Origin: Chitinophaga tropicalis
Lineage (GTDB): Bacteria; Bacteroidota; Bacteroidia; Chitinophagales; Chitinophagaceae
DNA: 64,000 nucleotides
Assembly (NCBI RefSeq): GCF_009758205.1
Contig: NZ_WRXN01000001.1
Location: forward strand, 558,001 to 622,000
Direction: 5' to 3'
Shown here: one piece after another, positions 8,228-17,058 of the stretch
Layout of the letters: each line of letters begins with the position of its first letter
Numbering within the stretch: the first letter of the stretch is position 1
Position numbers and translations under genes: made by a program
Notes under the pieces: generated by a model
Told to the model about the DNA's origin: nothing
What the model saw: only the letters and a program-made list of their open reading frames with translations
The model's database searches: none

Positions 8228-8641
8228 ATGAAACATATCTTCTTATCCCTGCCATTGTGCCTATGTCTGAACATTGTTTTTGCACAAACCACTAAAACAA
8301 CCGTAGATTCTCTCGAAAAACGTTATCAGCAATGCCTGTCTGAAGGTAAGAGCTCTTACAACTGCGCCCTTCAGTATTATGCAGCAATGGATAGCCTGTT
8401 AGACGCCGTGTACCGCCAGCTGTACGGCAAACTGGATAACAACCGCCGTGAATTACTGCAGGTATCCCAGGCACAGTGGGTGCAAAAGAAAGATGCTTAT
8501 TTCAGGGATATTGACCTTCGTGTAGAGAAGAAAAGACCATTGACTCTCTCAGGCCTCGATGACGATATGATAGTTACTGATAATAAGGCTGCGTACCTGA
8601 GAACAAGAGTAATTGAACTGCTGGCCAGCACCCGTTCCTGA
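8228..8641 (+). CDS. LprI-like secreted protein (DUF1311 family)
   Basis: 137 residues. A signal peptide runs to about residue 19 (NIVFAQ). The mature part matches the LprI N-terminal/DUF1311 pattern: paired cysteines in RYQQCLSEGKSSYNCALQYY, then LLDAVYRQLYGKLDNNRRELLQVSQAQWVQKKDAYF, the conserved helix with the W. Members are small periplasmic proteins or lipoproteins; one studied member inhibits lysozyme. The function here is not known. The gene has its own promoter and ends at a bidirectional terminator shared with the convergent YitT-like gene. Confidence 0.75.
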   Translation: MKHIFLSLPLCLCLNIVFAQTTKTTVDSLEKRYQQCLSEGKSSYNCALQYYAAMDSLLDAVYRQLYGKLDNNRRELLQVSQAQWVQKKDAYFRDIDLRVEKKRPLTLSGLDDDMIVTDNKAAYLRTRVIELLASTRS

Positions 8642-8647
8642 CCACGC

Positions 8648-8721
8648 AGCCGGCCCGCACTCAAAACAAAATTCCGCCTCTCAAAAAAATTGGGTTCGCC
8701 AAAGGCGAACCCAATTTTTTT
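8648..8721. terminator. Repeat copy B plus bidirectional terminator
   Basis: AGCCGGCCCGCA at 8648-8659 is followed by an 18-bp perfect stem, arms 8683-8700 and 8704-8721 (core ATTGGGTTCGCC), with loop AAA. A and T runs form the base of the stem, so it can act in both directions between two convergent genes. Confidence 0.8.
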
Positions 8722-8877
8722 CTGAAAATACAGCTCAGGTAATTGAAAATGAGCCGACAGGATTATTCGATTAACATAATGTTTTGCTGGAGAATTAAGG
8801 ATTTTCATCCTCCTTTGTAAACCCTGTTCATGTAGGTTTTTTGAGCAGTTCTTCCGCTCCACGCATAAAAACTCTTT

Positions 8878-9765
8878 CTAATGATGCGTCGCCCTACGCT
8901 TAATCATCCCCCCTCGCGTATCATTAATATTATGCTGCACAATAAACGCTTTCTCATCTATCTTCTCAATTTCATCAATGATCTTATGCACTTCCAATCG
9001 CGTCACCACAGTATAAATGATATTGATCTCACTATCCACAGCCCCTCTCTTCCCAAAACCACTTTGCCCTTTAAACACCGTTACTCCCTTACGCAAACTA
9101 AGTGTCAGCGTCTTCCTTATCAGCTCACTCTCAGGAGATATTATGGTCAGCGCAATGTATTCCTCAAAACCCTGGATAATATAATCCACTGTCTTTGAAG
9201 CCGCCAGGTAAGTAAGTATAGCATATAACGCCGTCTCAACATTGATCAGTACCGCCGCAAACCCGAAAATGACAATGTTGAAATACATGATCACTTCCCC
9301 CATAGAAAGCACCGTTTTCCTGTTGATGTAAAGCGCCAGCACCTCCGTACCATCCAGCACAGCACCCCCTCTTACAGATAATCCTATACCTGCCCCAAGA
9401 AAAAACCCGCCAAAAATGGCGATCAGCAGTTTATCACTTGTAATAGCCGGTATACTGATAAATACCAGCGCAGCTGCCAGGCCCAGAATAGCGCAGAGCG
9501 CCTTTATCGTAAAGCTGAGCGATAGCTGTTTATAAGCCAGTAAAATGAACGGGATATTGATAATGATAAGCAATACGGAGATAGACCAGCCGGTCAACCG
9601 GCTTATCAGCAGGGAAATACCTGTCACCCCTCCATCCAGGAAGCCATTGGGTAAAAGAAATCCTTTCAATCCTACTGCTGCCAGCAATACGCCTATTGCT
9701 ATCAGCACAATGTCCTGTATGTTCTGGACCAGGCTGATACGAGCCCGGGTTTCCCTTGTCTGCAT
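8878..9765 (-). CDS. YitT family membrane protein (DUF161 plus DUF2179)
   Basis: 295 residues. Five or six hydrophobic segments lie in the first 200 residues, including DIVLIAIGVLLAAVGLKGF and FLDGGVTGISLLISRLTGWS, a signature of the YitT/DUF161 family; RGGAVLDGTEVLALYINRKT is another family block. The last 80 residues form the soluble DUF2179 domain (EEYIALTIISPESELIRKTL, VVTRLEVHKIIDEIEKIDEKAFIVQHNINDTRGGM). It is an integral inner-membrane protein of unknown transport function. The next gene upstream (arginase family) ends 18 bases before this start on the same strand, so they may be co-transcribed. Confidence 0.88.
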   Translation of the reverse strand: MQTRETRARISLVQNIQDIVLIAIGVLLAAVGLKGFLLPNGFLDGGVTGISLLISRLTGWSISVLLIIINIPFILLAYKQLSLSFTIKALCAILGLAAALVFISIPAITSDKLLIAIFGGFFLGAGIGLSVRGGAVLDGTEVLALYINRKTVLSMGEVIMYFNIVIFGFAAVLINVETALYAILTYLAASKTVDYIIQGFEEYIALTIISPESELIRKTLTLSLRKGVTVFKGQSGFGKRGAVDSEINIIYTVVTRLEVHKIIDEIEKIDEKAFIVQHNINDTRGGMIKRRATHH

Positions 9766-9783
9766 ATATTTTATCGGATATTA

Positions 9784-10923
9784 CTACATTCTTTCCTGGT
9801 GCCTCAACCATCTCTCCGGGATCTCATTGTTACTGGCAAGCAGGTAATCGTTGTACGCACAAGGTACAAAATCCTTACCCGGAAGTTGCATCCACCATCT
9901 GCCAGTTTTCTTGCTCTTGAGGAACACAGTGTCAATATCTGCACATACAATGTTAAACTCCCAAAATGCGTCCCTGTCCTGCAAAATAGCTTCTTTGTTC
10001 TTCACAGAACAGCCATCCATAAAATACCACAGCATCTGTGCTATCTGTCTTGCCGTAAGAAGGTCCCTGTCTTTTTCCGGGCGGTACCCATAAATACCAA
10101 AGGTGCTGAGTCTTCCGCTCATCCCCGCATAGCGTGACAGCGCGCAGGCTTCATCGCCTCCCAGCCCGTTAGGGGAGAGAGTATTGGCAGGAGCGTCGTT
10201 ATGTTTGATGATATTGATATCCAGGCTCAGAAGGTCGGTATTGCGCAGCACAGGTTCTATCTCTTCCAGGTTCTCTCTCACCTTACCCAGGCGGTAGCAG
10301 TCAAAGCGAAGTTTATCCAGCGTTTCCAGCATACGTGGATGCACATAATAGCTCTGGAAACCAAGATGATTGTAATGGCGGATGTAATTGGGCTGTTCTG
10401 TCAGCATATCCATCAGGAAGCTGTCTGCCGGGATAGAAGATTCTTCTTTCAGGTCTATCAGTGCATCTGCTACAGTCGCTTCTATCACATATTTCTGTGA
10501 AGCATATGCCTTGTATTGTGCGTAGGTCAGATCATGTGATCCGCCCAGGATGATAATCGTTTTGTTGGAGTTGATAAGTTCTGCCAGCACCGTTCTTAAT
10601 GCAGCATAGGTATCTGCCAGTTTCACACCTCTTCTCAGGTTACCCACATCGGCTATACGAACATCTTTATGCCAGTAATATAAACTGTAAAATTCCTTGC
10701 GCACAATATCTGCAGCATCTCCGCCTTTCTTTCCGGGACCATATCCACGGTCTTCTCCCACGCCCAGTAAGATAATATCAGCTATATCAAGGTTCGGCGT
10801 ATAACCTTCCTCATACAGGTCTGCAATGCTACCAATCTGGTATTCATCATATTCCTCGTCATCATTCAGGCCGGATCTGGAAATAGGAAGTAAATAATCA
10901 TGCAGGAGCGTAAAGTCTGCCAT
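9784..10923 (-). CDS. Arginase/formimidoylglutamase-family protein with degenerate metal motifs
   Basis: 379 residues. The ureohydrolase fold shows in ADIILLGVGEDRGYGPGKKGGDAADIVRKEFY, TIIILGGSHDLTYAQY and LSLDINIIKHNDAPANTLSPNGLGGDEACALSRYAG. Classical members bind two Mn ions with GGDHS, DAHxD and DxD-type motifs. Here they read GGSHDL, EATVADALID and SLDINIIKHND, so several ligands are absent, most clearly the DAHxD His. Bacteroidota carry a subgroup of this kind often named formimidoylglutamase by homology. Whether it hydrolyses guanidino or formimino groups is doubtful. No hut genes are nearby. It lies just upstream of the YitT-like gene. Confidence 0.72.
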   Translation of the reverse strand: MADFTLLHDYLLPISRSGLNDDEEYDEYQIGSIADLYEEGYTPNLDIADIILLGVGEDRGYGPGKKGGDAADIVRKEFYSLYYWHKDVRIADVGNLRRGVKLADTYAALRTVLAELINSNKTIIILGGSHDLTYAQYKAYASQKYVIEATVADALIDLKEESSIPADSFLMDMLTEQPNYIRHYNHLGFQSYYVHPRMLETLDKLRFDCYRLGKVRENLEEIEPVLRNTDLLSLDINIIKHNDAPANTLSPNGLGGDEACALSRYAGMSGRLSTFGIYGYRPEKDRDLLTARQIAQMLWYFMDGCSVKNKEAILQDRDAFWEFNIVCADIDTVFLKSKKTGRWWMQLPGKDFVPCAYNDYLLASNNEIPERWLRHQERM

Positions 10924-11118
10924 CTCAACAATATTTGTTTGCCGGCAAACCTACGAATCAATTGCGAAATATGATCTTCCGCAGTGGAATGAAATACGGA
11001 TTAATATTTCTGTTATACAAATAACGTGGCGTCAGTATCAGATTACTCCGTTTTAATGGCACCGGTTATAGCATGACCAAAATAGTTGGCCACGATCAGT
11101 TGGCGATATTGTTCACTG

Positions 11119-11367
11119 TTAGTTCTTATGTACGATGAATTCAAAAGCCTTATGCTCTTTCCTGGCAAATGCTCTTTGCAGAATTGTCAGTTTGCTGGTA
11201 ATACGGTTTTTATTACAATCAGCAACCTCCATTACGTTACATAGGTACTCCATGGTCTCTACCATAGTCAGCATATCGCTTATCTGCTTTACTGCATGCT
11301 GGATCTGCTGTTCGTTATAACGATCCTCATGCAGCAAAATCAATAAATCCCTCTCTACCTGTTTCAT
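11119..11367 (-). CDS. Small unknown protein
   Basis: 82 residues, mostly helical, with a heptad-like stretch (QIQHAVKQISDMLTMVETMEYLCNVMEV) and a basic C-terminal third (KLTILQRAFARKEHKAFEF). No signal peptide or membrane segment. I do not recognise a family. The ATG at 11367 gives the whole open frame. The gene lies in a loosely packed stretch with a second very small gene upstream on the same strand. The coding assignment rests on length and residue composition only. Confidence 0.45.
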   Translation of the reverse strand: MKQVERDLLILLHEDRYNEQQIQHAVKQISDMLTMVETMEYLCNVMEVADCNKNRITSKLTILQRAFARKEHKAFEFIVHKN

Positions 11368-11506
11368 TATAAAAAATTGAGTAAATCCCTAAAATTAGGT
11401 TCAATGGTGTTTTCTTATAGGAGTGTAAGCGATTTGGCGTGCTCAACAAGATGGATGTTACAAGCTTTTCAGTGGGACTTCCTCAGTTAAAAAATTGAAC
11501 TACAAA

Positions 11507-11635
11507 TCAATGCATACGTTTCTTATTCATAGTAGGGCATCCGCAGTCGTTCTTTTTCAACATCTTACATCCCTGCCCAATTATACTCAGGCTACTGCAA
11601 AGAAAAAAGATAATCAGCCATTTTCGATTAATCAT
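11507..11635 (-). CDS. Very small secreted or lipoprotein-like Cys-rich protein
   Basis: 42 codons from ATG (11633-11635) to TGA (11507-11509). The first 22 residues form a basic start plus a hydrophobic core (NRKWLIIFFLCSSLSIIG), then comes QGCKMLKKNDCGCPTMNKKRMH. A Cys directly follows the hydrophobic core, as in a lipoprotein lipobox (GQGC, atypical), and a CGCP motif sits in a Lys/Asn-rich tail. From memory, short Bacteroidota peptides with a signal sequence and a C.CP tail of this kind occur widely without known function; I cannot check that here. No strong ribosome site is seen. The signal-peptide pattern and the Cys pattern make chance unlikely. Confidence 0.55.
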   Translation of the reverse strand: MINRKWLIIFFLCSSLSIIGQGCKMLKKNDCGCPTMNKKRMH

Positions 11636-11742
11636 ACGATAGTTTTATTCTTTCGATTGTAATGCCAGTCTGCAACAGAGTTTACCTTTTCTTAACAGTG
11701 CGCATTTCTAAATTAAGCTAAATTCGTAAAAATTTCAAATAT

Positions 11743-12843
11743 TTGTCCACAAAATCTACGCGCAAAACAATTCTGGTAGTACCGCTCGACTGGGGACTAG
11801 GGCACGCTACCCGCGACATCCCGCTTATCCATGAATTATTAAACGCAGGTTGCAACGTAGTTATTGCTGCTGAGGGCAAACACGCCGCCCTTTTGCAACA
11901 GGAATTCCCGCAACTGACCATTCTGCCGCTCCCCGGGTACAGGATCCAGTATGCACAAAAAGGCTGGCTCTTTGGCTGGAAGATCATCCAGCAGATCCCC
12001 AAGATCATAAAAACTATAAAATATGAGCAGCGCTGGCTGCAAAAGGTAGTGGAAGAACATCATATAGATGCTGTGATATCAGACAATCGCTTCGGCCTGT
12101 ATCACAAAACCGTCCCTACAGTATTCATATCCCATCAGCTTCTGATCAAAACACCTTTCGGCGGCATCATAGAAAAATGCCTGCAACATCTTAACTATAG
12201 CTATATCCGCAAATACAATGCCTGTTGGATACCAGACTATGCTGACGCCAATAACCTGTCCGGCATTCTGGCCCACCCGGCTAAACTGCCACCCGTCAAA
12301 ACCACTTACCTGGGCTGTCTTAGCCGCTTTGAGAACCAGCCAGGCATATCCCGCCAGTACGATCTGCTGGTACTCATTTCCGGACCGGAGCCACAACGTT
12401 CCAACCTGGAGAAAATGGTACTTGAACAGGTAAGGGAAATGCCTATCAGCGCACTGATAGTAAGCGGTAAACCCGGTACCCCGGAAAAACAACAGATCAC
12501 ACCCCGCATCCTGCAGGTGAACCACCTCAACGCAAAAGAGCTGAATGAAGCCATGCTGGCCTCCGGTATGGTGTTGAGCCGCTCAGGTTATACCACCCTG
12601 ATGGACCTCGTAAAACTGAATAAAAGGGCCATCCTGATCCCCACACCGGGACAGTCAGAACAGGAATATCTCGGAAAGTTCCTGATGAAAAAAGGGTATT
12701 TCTACAACGTCTCACAACATGTCTTCGATCTGAAAGAAGCCCTGGCAGCCGTTCAGGCGTTTCCTTTCAAATCCTTTGAACATGAAAAAGATATGGAACA
12801 GTATAAAACTGTGGTGAGAGAGTTCGTACAATCGCTGAATTAA
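11743..12843 (+). CDS. MurG-like family 28 glycosyltransferase
   Basis: 366 residues. N-terminal ILVVPLDWGLGHATRDIPLIHELLNAGCNVVIAAEG is the GT28/GT-B opening with the glycine-rich loop. The C-terminal domain has DLLVLISGPEPQRSNLEKM, then the nucleotide-sugar region ASGMVLSRSGYTTLMDLVKLNKRAILIPTPGQSEQEYLGKFL, as in MurG and MGDG synthase relatives. The donor is probably a UDP-sugar; the acceptor is unknown. The only sensible start in frame is TTG at 11743: an in-frame TAA lies at 11719-11721 and there is no ATG before the conserved N-terminus. The gene ends at a terminator shared with the convergent ArsC-like gene. Confidence 0.82.
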   Translation: MSTKSTRKTILVVPLDWGLGHATRDIPLIHELLNAGCNVVIAAEGKHAALLQQEFPQLTILPLPGYRIQYAQKGWLFGWKIIQQIPKIIKTIKYEQRWLQKVVEEHHIDAVISDNRFGLYHKTVPTVFISHQLLIKTPFGGIIEKCLQHLNYSYIRKYNACWIPDYADANNLSGILAHPAKLPPVKTTYLGCLSRFENQPGISRQYDLLVLISGPEPQRSNLEKMVLEQVREMPISALIVSGKPGTPEKQQITPRILQVNHLNAKELNEAMLASGMVLSRSGYTTLMDLVKLNKRAILIPTPGQSEQEYLGKFLMKKGYFYNVSQHVFDLKEALAAVQAFPFKSFEHEKDMEQYKTVVREFVQSLN

Positions 12844-12849
12844 TTTTTT

Positions 12850-12899
12850 AGCCGGCCTCAAAAAAGAGGTTTCGCCAAAGTCGAAACCTCTTTTTTGAG
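12850..12899. terminator. Repeat copy C plus bidirectional terminator
   Basis: TTTTTTAGCCGGC (12844-12856) runs straight into an 18-bp perfect stem, arms 12857-12874 and 12882-12899 (core GAGGTTTCG), whose base is a paired A6/T6 tract ending in TTGAG. It lies between the convergent glycosyltransferase and ArsC-like genes. Confidence 0.8.
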
Positions 12900-12906
12900 C
12901 AACAAT

Positions 12907-13263
12907 CTATTTCCCCGCCGCTGCTTCCAACCCCTCCACCGTCTTCTTATCACTTCCTATAAAGATCTGCTTCCCCACTATCGCCACCGGCCGCTTCAAA
13001 AACGAATACTCCTGCAATATCAGATCATGATAATCCTTCTCTGTCAACTCCTTCTCATGCAATCCCATAGGTCGGTACTTCTGCGAACGCCTGCTGAAAA
13101 GCGCCTCATAACTCCCCGCCAGCTTATGCATTTCCTCCAGCTGCTGCGGAGTAATCTTCTCCGTTTTAATATCCTGCAGAACAAACCCCTTTTCCTTCGC
13201 CCCGGTAGATTCAAGTATCCGCTTACAGGTACTACACGTTGACAGATGATATATTTTTTTCAT
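12907..13263 (-). CDS. ArsC/Spx-like thioredoxin-fold protein
   Basis: 118 residues from the ATG at 13263, which starts the conserved MKKIYHLSTCSTCKRIL; the frame is open 14 codons further upstream, but that part does not fit the family. A CxxC pair (Cys10, Cys13) heads the first helix. QDIKTEKITPQQLEEMHKLAG, then LFSRRSQKYR and PVAIVGKQIFIGSDKK follow the arsenate reductase/YffB/Spx fold, ending with the usual cis-Pro region (KRPVAIV). Members are glutathione- or thioredoxin-dependent arsenate reductases or RNA-polymerase-binding regulators. No ars genes are nearby, so arsenate resistance is not implied. Confidence 0.8.
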   Translation of the reverse strand: MKKIYHLSTCSTCKRILESTGAKEKGFVLQDIKTEKITPQQLEEMHKLAGSYEALFSRRSQKYRPMGLHEKELTEKDYHDLILQEYSFLKRPVAIVGKQIFIGSDKKTVEGLEAAAGK

Positions 13264-13418
13264 GTTGATGTTCTTTGCACGCAAATATCCGCCCGCTCTT
13301 ATCAACTGCCAAATTCATTACTTCCCCAATCCCCGGCTGGCCCTCCGGGTCAGCCTGATCCTAATAAAAAAACTCAACCCGATACATACCACAGACAAGT
13401 TATTTCGCAATTCATAAC

Positions 13419-13426
13419 TACATTTG
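13419..13426 (+). promoter_or_regulatory. Promoter -7 box TACATTTG of polA
   Basis: TACATTTG fits TAnnTTTG and ends 4 bases before the polA ATG (13431), which would give a leaderless or nearly leaderless transcript. No clear -33 TTTG is present. Confidence 0.4.
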
Positions 13427-13430
13427 ACAG

Positions 13431-16250
13431 ATGCAAAAGAAATTGTTTTTACTGGATGCAATGGCGCTCATCTATCGCGCCTATTATGCCCTGATCAGGA
13501 ACCCACGTCTTACCAGCACCGGAAAGAACACAAACGCTCAGTTTGGGTTTACCTCCACGCTGCTGGACCTTATCAATAAAGAAAAACCCACCCATATGGC
13601 GGTGGCATTCGATACACATGCCCCCACCGAAAGGCATACCACTTTTACCGATTACAAAGCCAACCGTATGGATGCCCCCGAAGACATCCTCGACTCGCTG
13701 GACGATATCAAACGCATCATCACCGGCTTCAACATTCCCGTAGTGGAACTGGACGGTTATGAAGCTGACGACGTAATAGGCACCCTGGCATGGCAGGCGG
13801 CCGATGCAGGCTACACCGTATACATGGTCACTCCGGATAAAGACTACGGACAACTGGTAAGAGACAACGTATTCATCTACCGGCCTCCCTACATGGGCAA
13901 CAAAGAAGAGATCATGGGGCCCAATGAAGTCTGCGCCAAATGGCAGATCTCCGGCGTACACCAGGTAATAGACATCCTCGGCCTCATGGGAGATGCAGTA
14001 GATAACATTCCCGGCATTCCCGGAGTAGGAGAGAAAACCGCCATGAAACTGCTGGCCCAGTACGGCTCCCTCGAAAACATACTGGAAAACGCAGATACCA
14101 TTGGCGGGAAAATGGGGGAAAAGATCAAAGCCGGCGCAGAAAGCGCTATCCTCTCCAAACAACTGGCTACCATCATCACCAGCGTACCGGTAACTTTCCA
14201 TGAGGAAGACTTCTGCATCAAAGAACCCAACAAAGAAAAACTCTCCGAAATATTCACAGAACTGGAATTTAAAACCCTGGGCAAACGCATCCTGGGAGAT
14301 AACTTCGCAAACGCTTCTGTAGAAAATGCCACTCCCCCCAAAGGACAGCTGGACCTCTTCGGCAACGAAATAGAAGGCGTAACACCACCGCCATCTGCAG
14401 AAATTGAAGCGACTCCCGTAAGCATCCTCATTGCAGAAAAGAACATCAACAACACTCCACATACCTACCTCCTGGCAGAAACGCCTGAAAAAAGAGCAGA
14501 ACTGTTAACACTTCTGCTGCAGCAACAGGAAATCTCCTTCGATACTGAAACCACCGGCACTGATGCCAACAGCGTAGACCTGGTAGGTATGAGCTTTTCC
14601 TTTAAACCCGGCGAAGCCTGGTATGTGCCCGTTCCGCCGGAAAGAGCCGCCGCACAGCAGATCGTAGATCAATTCCGCCCCCTGTTCGATACCACACATA
14701 TCGTCTTTATCGGGCAGAACGTCAAGTATGATATGATAGTCCTGAAATGGTACGGAGTAGATATCAAAGGCCCCGTGTTCGATACCATGCTGGCCCATTA
14801 TCTCATAGAGCCCGAAGGCCGCCGCAGCATGGACCTGCTCAGCGCTCAGTACCTCCAGTACGAACCGGTATCCATAGAAACACTGATCGGCAAAAAAGGG
14901 AAAGGCCAGGGTAACATGCGCGATGTGGAACTGGAAAAGATCAAAGACTACGCCGCAGAAGACGCAGATATTACACTGCAGCTGAAAGAAAAATTCGCCC
15001 CCCTGCTGCCCCTGAAAAAAGTAGAAAAAGTATTTTATGAAGTGGAAAACCCACTGGTAAAAGTACTTACAGATATGGAATACGAAGGCATCGCCCTGGA
15101 TATCCAGGCCCTGTCAGACTACTCCCGGGAACTGGAAACTGAAATAAAAAGAGCAGAGGAAAGCGTATATACACAAGCCGGCGTACGTTTCAACCTGGCT
15201 TCCCCCAAACAGCTGGGAGAAGTGCTCTTCGAAAAACTTCTGCTGGACCCCAAAGCCAAAAAGACCCGCACCGGCCAGTATGCCACCGGCGAAGACGTGT
15301 TACAGAAACTTTCCAACAAACACCAGATAGTTGAAGATATCCTCGTGTTCCGCGAGCTGAGTAAGCTGAAATCTACTTATGTAGATGCCCTCCCGCTCAT
15401 GCTGAACAAACGCACCAACCGCGTACACACCTCCTACAACCAGGCAGTAGCTGTAACCGGCCGTCTCAGCTCCAACAATCCTAACCTCCAGAACATTCCC
15501 ATCCGCACAGACAGAGGCCGCGAGGTAAGGAAAGCTTTTGTGGCAAGGAATGAAGAATTCACCCTGCTTTCGGCCGACTATTCACAAATAGAGCTCCGCA
15601 TTATTGCCGCCATCAGTGAAGACAAACACATGATGGAAGCATTTCAGAGCGGACTGGATATTCACACCGCTACAGCAGCCAAAGTATATGGGGTAGATAT
15701 TGCCGACGTTACTTCAGACATGCGCCGCAACGCCAAAAGTGTCAACTTCGGTATCATTTATGGAGTAAGCGCATTCGGTCTTTCAGAAAACCTGGGCATC
15801 GCCAGGGGAGAAGCCAAAACACTGATAGACAATTACTTTGCTCAATATCCATCCATTAAGGAATACATGGACAAACAAGTACAGTTTGCACAGCAGAACG
15901 GTTATGTTGAAACCATCCTGGGCCGCAAACGCTGGCTGAAAGACATCAACTCTTCCAACGCCGTGGTAAGAGGCTATGCTGAAAGGAACGCCATCAACAT
16001 GCCTATCCAGGGTACCGCTGCAGATATGATCAAACTTGCCATGATCTCTATCCACAAAAAACTGCAACAGGAAAACCTTCGCTCCCGCATGATCCTGCAG
16101 GTACATGACGAGCTTGTGTTTGATGTACATAAAGATGAGATAGAACTGATCAAACCTCTCATACAGGAAGGCATGCGCAACGCCTTACCCCTGTCCGTTC
16201 CTGTCGATGTTGAAATTGGTACCGGCATCAACTGGCTGGAGGCCCATTGA
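13431..16250 (+). CDS. polA: DNA polymerase I
   Basis: 939 residues, full length. The 5'-3' exonuclease domain spans about 1-290 (KLFLLDAMALIYRAYYALI, ELDGYEADDVIGTLAW, GLMGDAVDNIPGIPGVGEKTA). The 3'-5' proofreading domain, about 340-530, keeps its acidic residues in ISFDTETTGTD (about Asp368/Glu370), GQNVKYDM and YAAEDADIT, so proofreading looks intact. The polymerase domain, about 560-939, has motif A LLSADYSQIELRIIA, motif B RRNAKSVNFGIIYG and motif C QVHDELVFDV. It fills gaps, removes RNA primers and acts in repair. The gene has a terminator of its own and appears monocistronic. Confidence 0.97.
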   Translation: MQKKLFLLDAMALIYRAYYALIRNPRLTSTGKNTNAQFGFTSTLLDLINKEKPTHMAVAFDTHAPTERHTTFTDYKANRMDAPEDILDSLDDIKRIITGFNIPVVELDGYEADDVIGTLAWQAADAGYTVYMVTPDKDYGQLVRDNVFIYRPPYMGNKEEIMGPNEVCAKWQISGVHQVIDILGLMGDAVDNIPGIPGVGEKTAMKLLAQYGSLENILENADTIGGKMGEKIKAGAESAILSKQLATIITSVPVTFHEEDFCIKEPNKEKLSEIFTELEFKTLGKRILGDNFANASVENATPPKGQLDLFGNEIEGVTPPPSAEIEATPVSILIAEKNINNTPHTYLLAETPEKRAELLTLLLQQQEISFDTETTGTDANSVDLVGMSFSFKPGEAWYVPVPPERAAAQQIVDQFRPLFDTTHIVFIGQNVKYDMIVLKWYGVDIKGPVFDTMLAHYLIEPEGRRSMDLLSAQYLQYEPVSIETLIGKKGKGQGNMRDVELEKIKDYAAEDADITLQLKEKFAPLLPLKKVEKVFYEVENPLVKVLTDMEYEGIALDIQALSDYSRELETEIKRAEESVYTQAGVRFNLASPKQLGEVLFEKLLLDPKAKKTRTGQYATGEDVLQKLSNKHQIVEDILVFRELSKLKSTYVDALPLMLNKRTNRVHTSYNQAVAVTGRLSSNNPNLQNIPIRTDRGREVRKAFVARNEEFTLLSADYSQIELRIIAAISEDKHMMEAFQSGLDIHTATAAKVYGVDIADVTSDMRRNAKSVNFGIIYGVSAFGLSENLGIARGEAKTLIDNYFAQYPSIKEYMDKQVQFAQQNGYVETILGRKRWLKDINSSNAVVRGYAERNAINMPIQGTAADMIKLAMISIHKKLQQENLRSRMILQVHDELVFDVHKDEIELIKPLIQEGMRNALPLSVPVDVEIGTGINWLEAH

Positions 16251-16273
16251 TTTTTTTACATATTCTTATACAG

Positions 16274-16310
16274 ATCGCTTTCGTCAATCCGGCGAAAGCG
16301 ATTTTTTTTT
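16274..16310 (+). terminator. Intrinsic terminator of polA
   Basis: ATCGCTTTCG at 16274-16283 pairs with CGAAAGCGAT at 16293-16302 and is followed by eight T. It lies 24 bases past the stop. Confidence 0.88.
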
Positions 16311-16420
16311 ACGGCCCCTTTCCCTCATAATAAATCCTCATTGCAGCGCCATTGCACCTTATCAATAATTCAGGTACTTCCCCTATTGCATTTTCCAAAA
16401 CCCTTTACTAGCTTTCGGCC

Positions 16421-16939
16421 ATGATCCTGACCTCCCGTCTACAACTCTTATCTTGTACCCTGCAATATTTCGAAGCGTTGCTGCAGGGCAAGGATGTACT
16501 GGGCGAATTGCTGGACATAGATATTCCTGAAGAATGGACAGAATACCCCGAAATTATCCTGGTTGCGTACGATAAACTGCGTAATGACCCCTCCATGTTA
16601 GGCTGGTTCTTTTACCTCGTTGTCCACCAGGAAGATAAACGCCTCATTGGCGCTGGCGGCTTTAAAGGCCGGCCGGACAATAACGGGACTGTGGAAATAG
16701 GATATGAAATAACGCCCGCATACCGGGATCAGGGCTATGGCACAGAACTCACCCAGGCGCTGGTACGTTTTGCATTCAATCATTCCTACGTCCAGAAAGT
16801 AATAGCACATACAGAAGAAGAATATAATGCCGCCGTAAAAGTACTGCAGAAATCAGGTATGCACTTCGTCGGCGAAGCCCCGGAACAACTCTGGCGCTGG
16901 GAAATAACCCGGGCGCAATATCAATGGCCGCAGGATTAA
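16421..16939 (+). CDS. GNAT family N-acetyltransferase
   Basis: 172 residues. N-terminal ILTSRLQLLSCTLQYFEALLQG is the RimJ-like first strand and helix. YEITPAYRDQGYGTELTQALVRFAF (about 95-120) is the acetyl-CoA-binding loop and helix. VIAHTEEEYNAAVKVLQKSGM with the following FVGE is the standard C-terminal half. Substrate unknown. The ATG at 16421 lies 5 bases after TAGCTTTC (16409-16416), a one-mismatch -7 box, so the transcript may be leaderless. Confidence 0.83.
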   Translation: MILTSRLQLLSCTLQYFEALLQGKDVLGELLDIDIPEEWTEYPEIILVAYDKLRNDPSMLGWFFYLVVHQEDKRLIGAGGFKGRPDNNGTVEIGYEITPAYRDQGYGTELTQALVRFAFNHSYVQKVIAHTEEEYNAAVKVLQKSGMHFVGEAPEQLWRWEITRAQYQWPQD

Positions 16940-17058
16940 TGAAAACCCCGGCCTGCAATCTATTGTAAGCCCCATTCATCAATCTTTGTTCCTTAAAAAT
17001 GACGGCTTTAACTTAGCTTAGCTCCCTTATTATAAATCAAAAGCAAAACACCATTACA

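Noticed and set aside
8497..8862. Minus-strand frame with AAAGGAGG directly before an ATG (near 8817)
   Set aside because: The ribosome site has no spacing to the ATG, and the frame runs through the shared terminator into the reverse of the LprI-like gene.
11043..11144. 33-codon minus-strand frame from TTG, ending ANYFGHAITGAIKTE
   Set aside because: Composition looks protein-like, but it starts inside the 82-residue gene with a TTG and has no other support.
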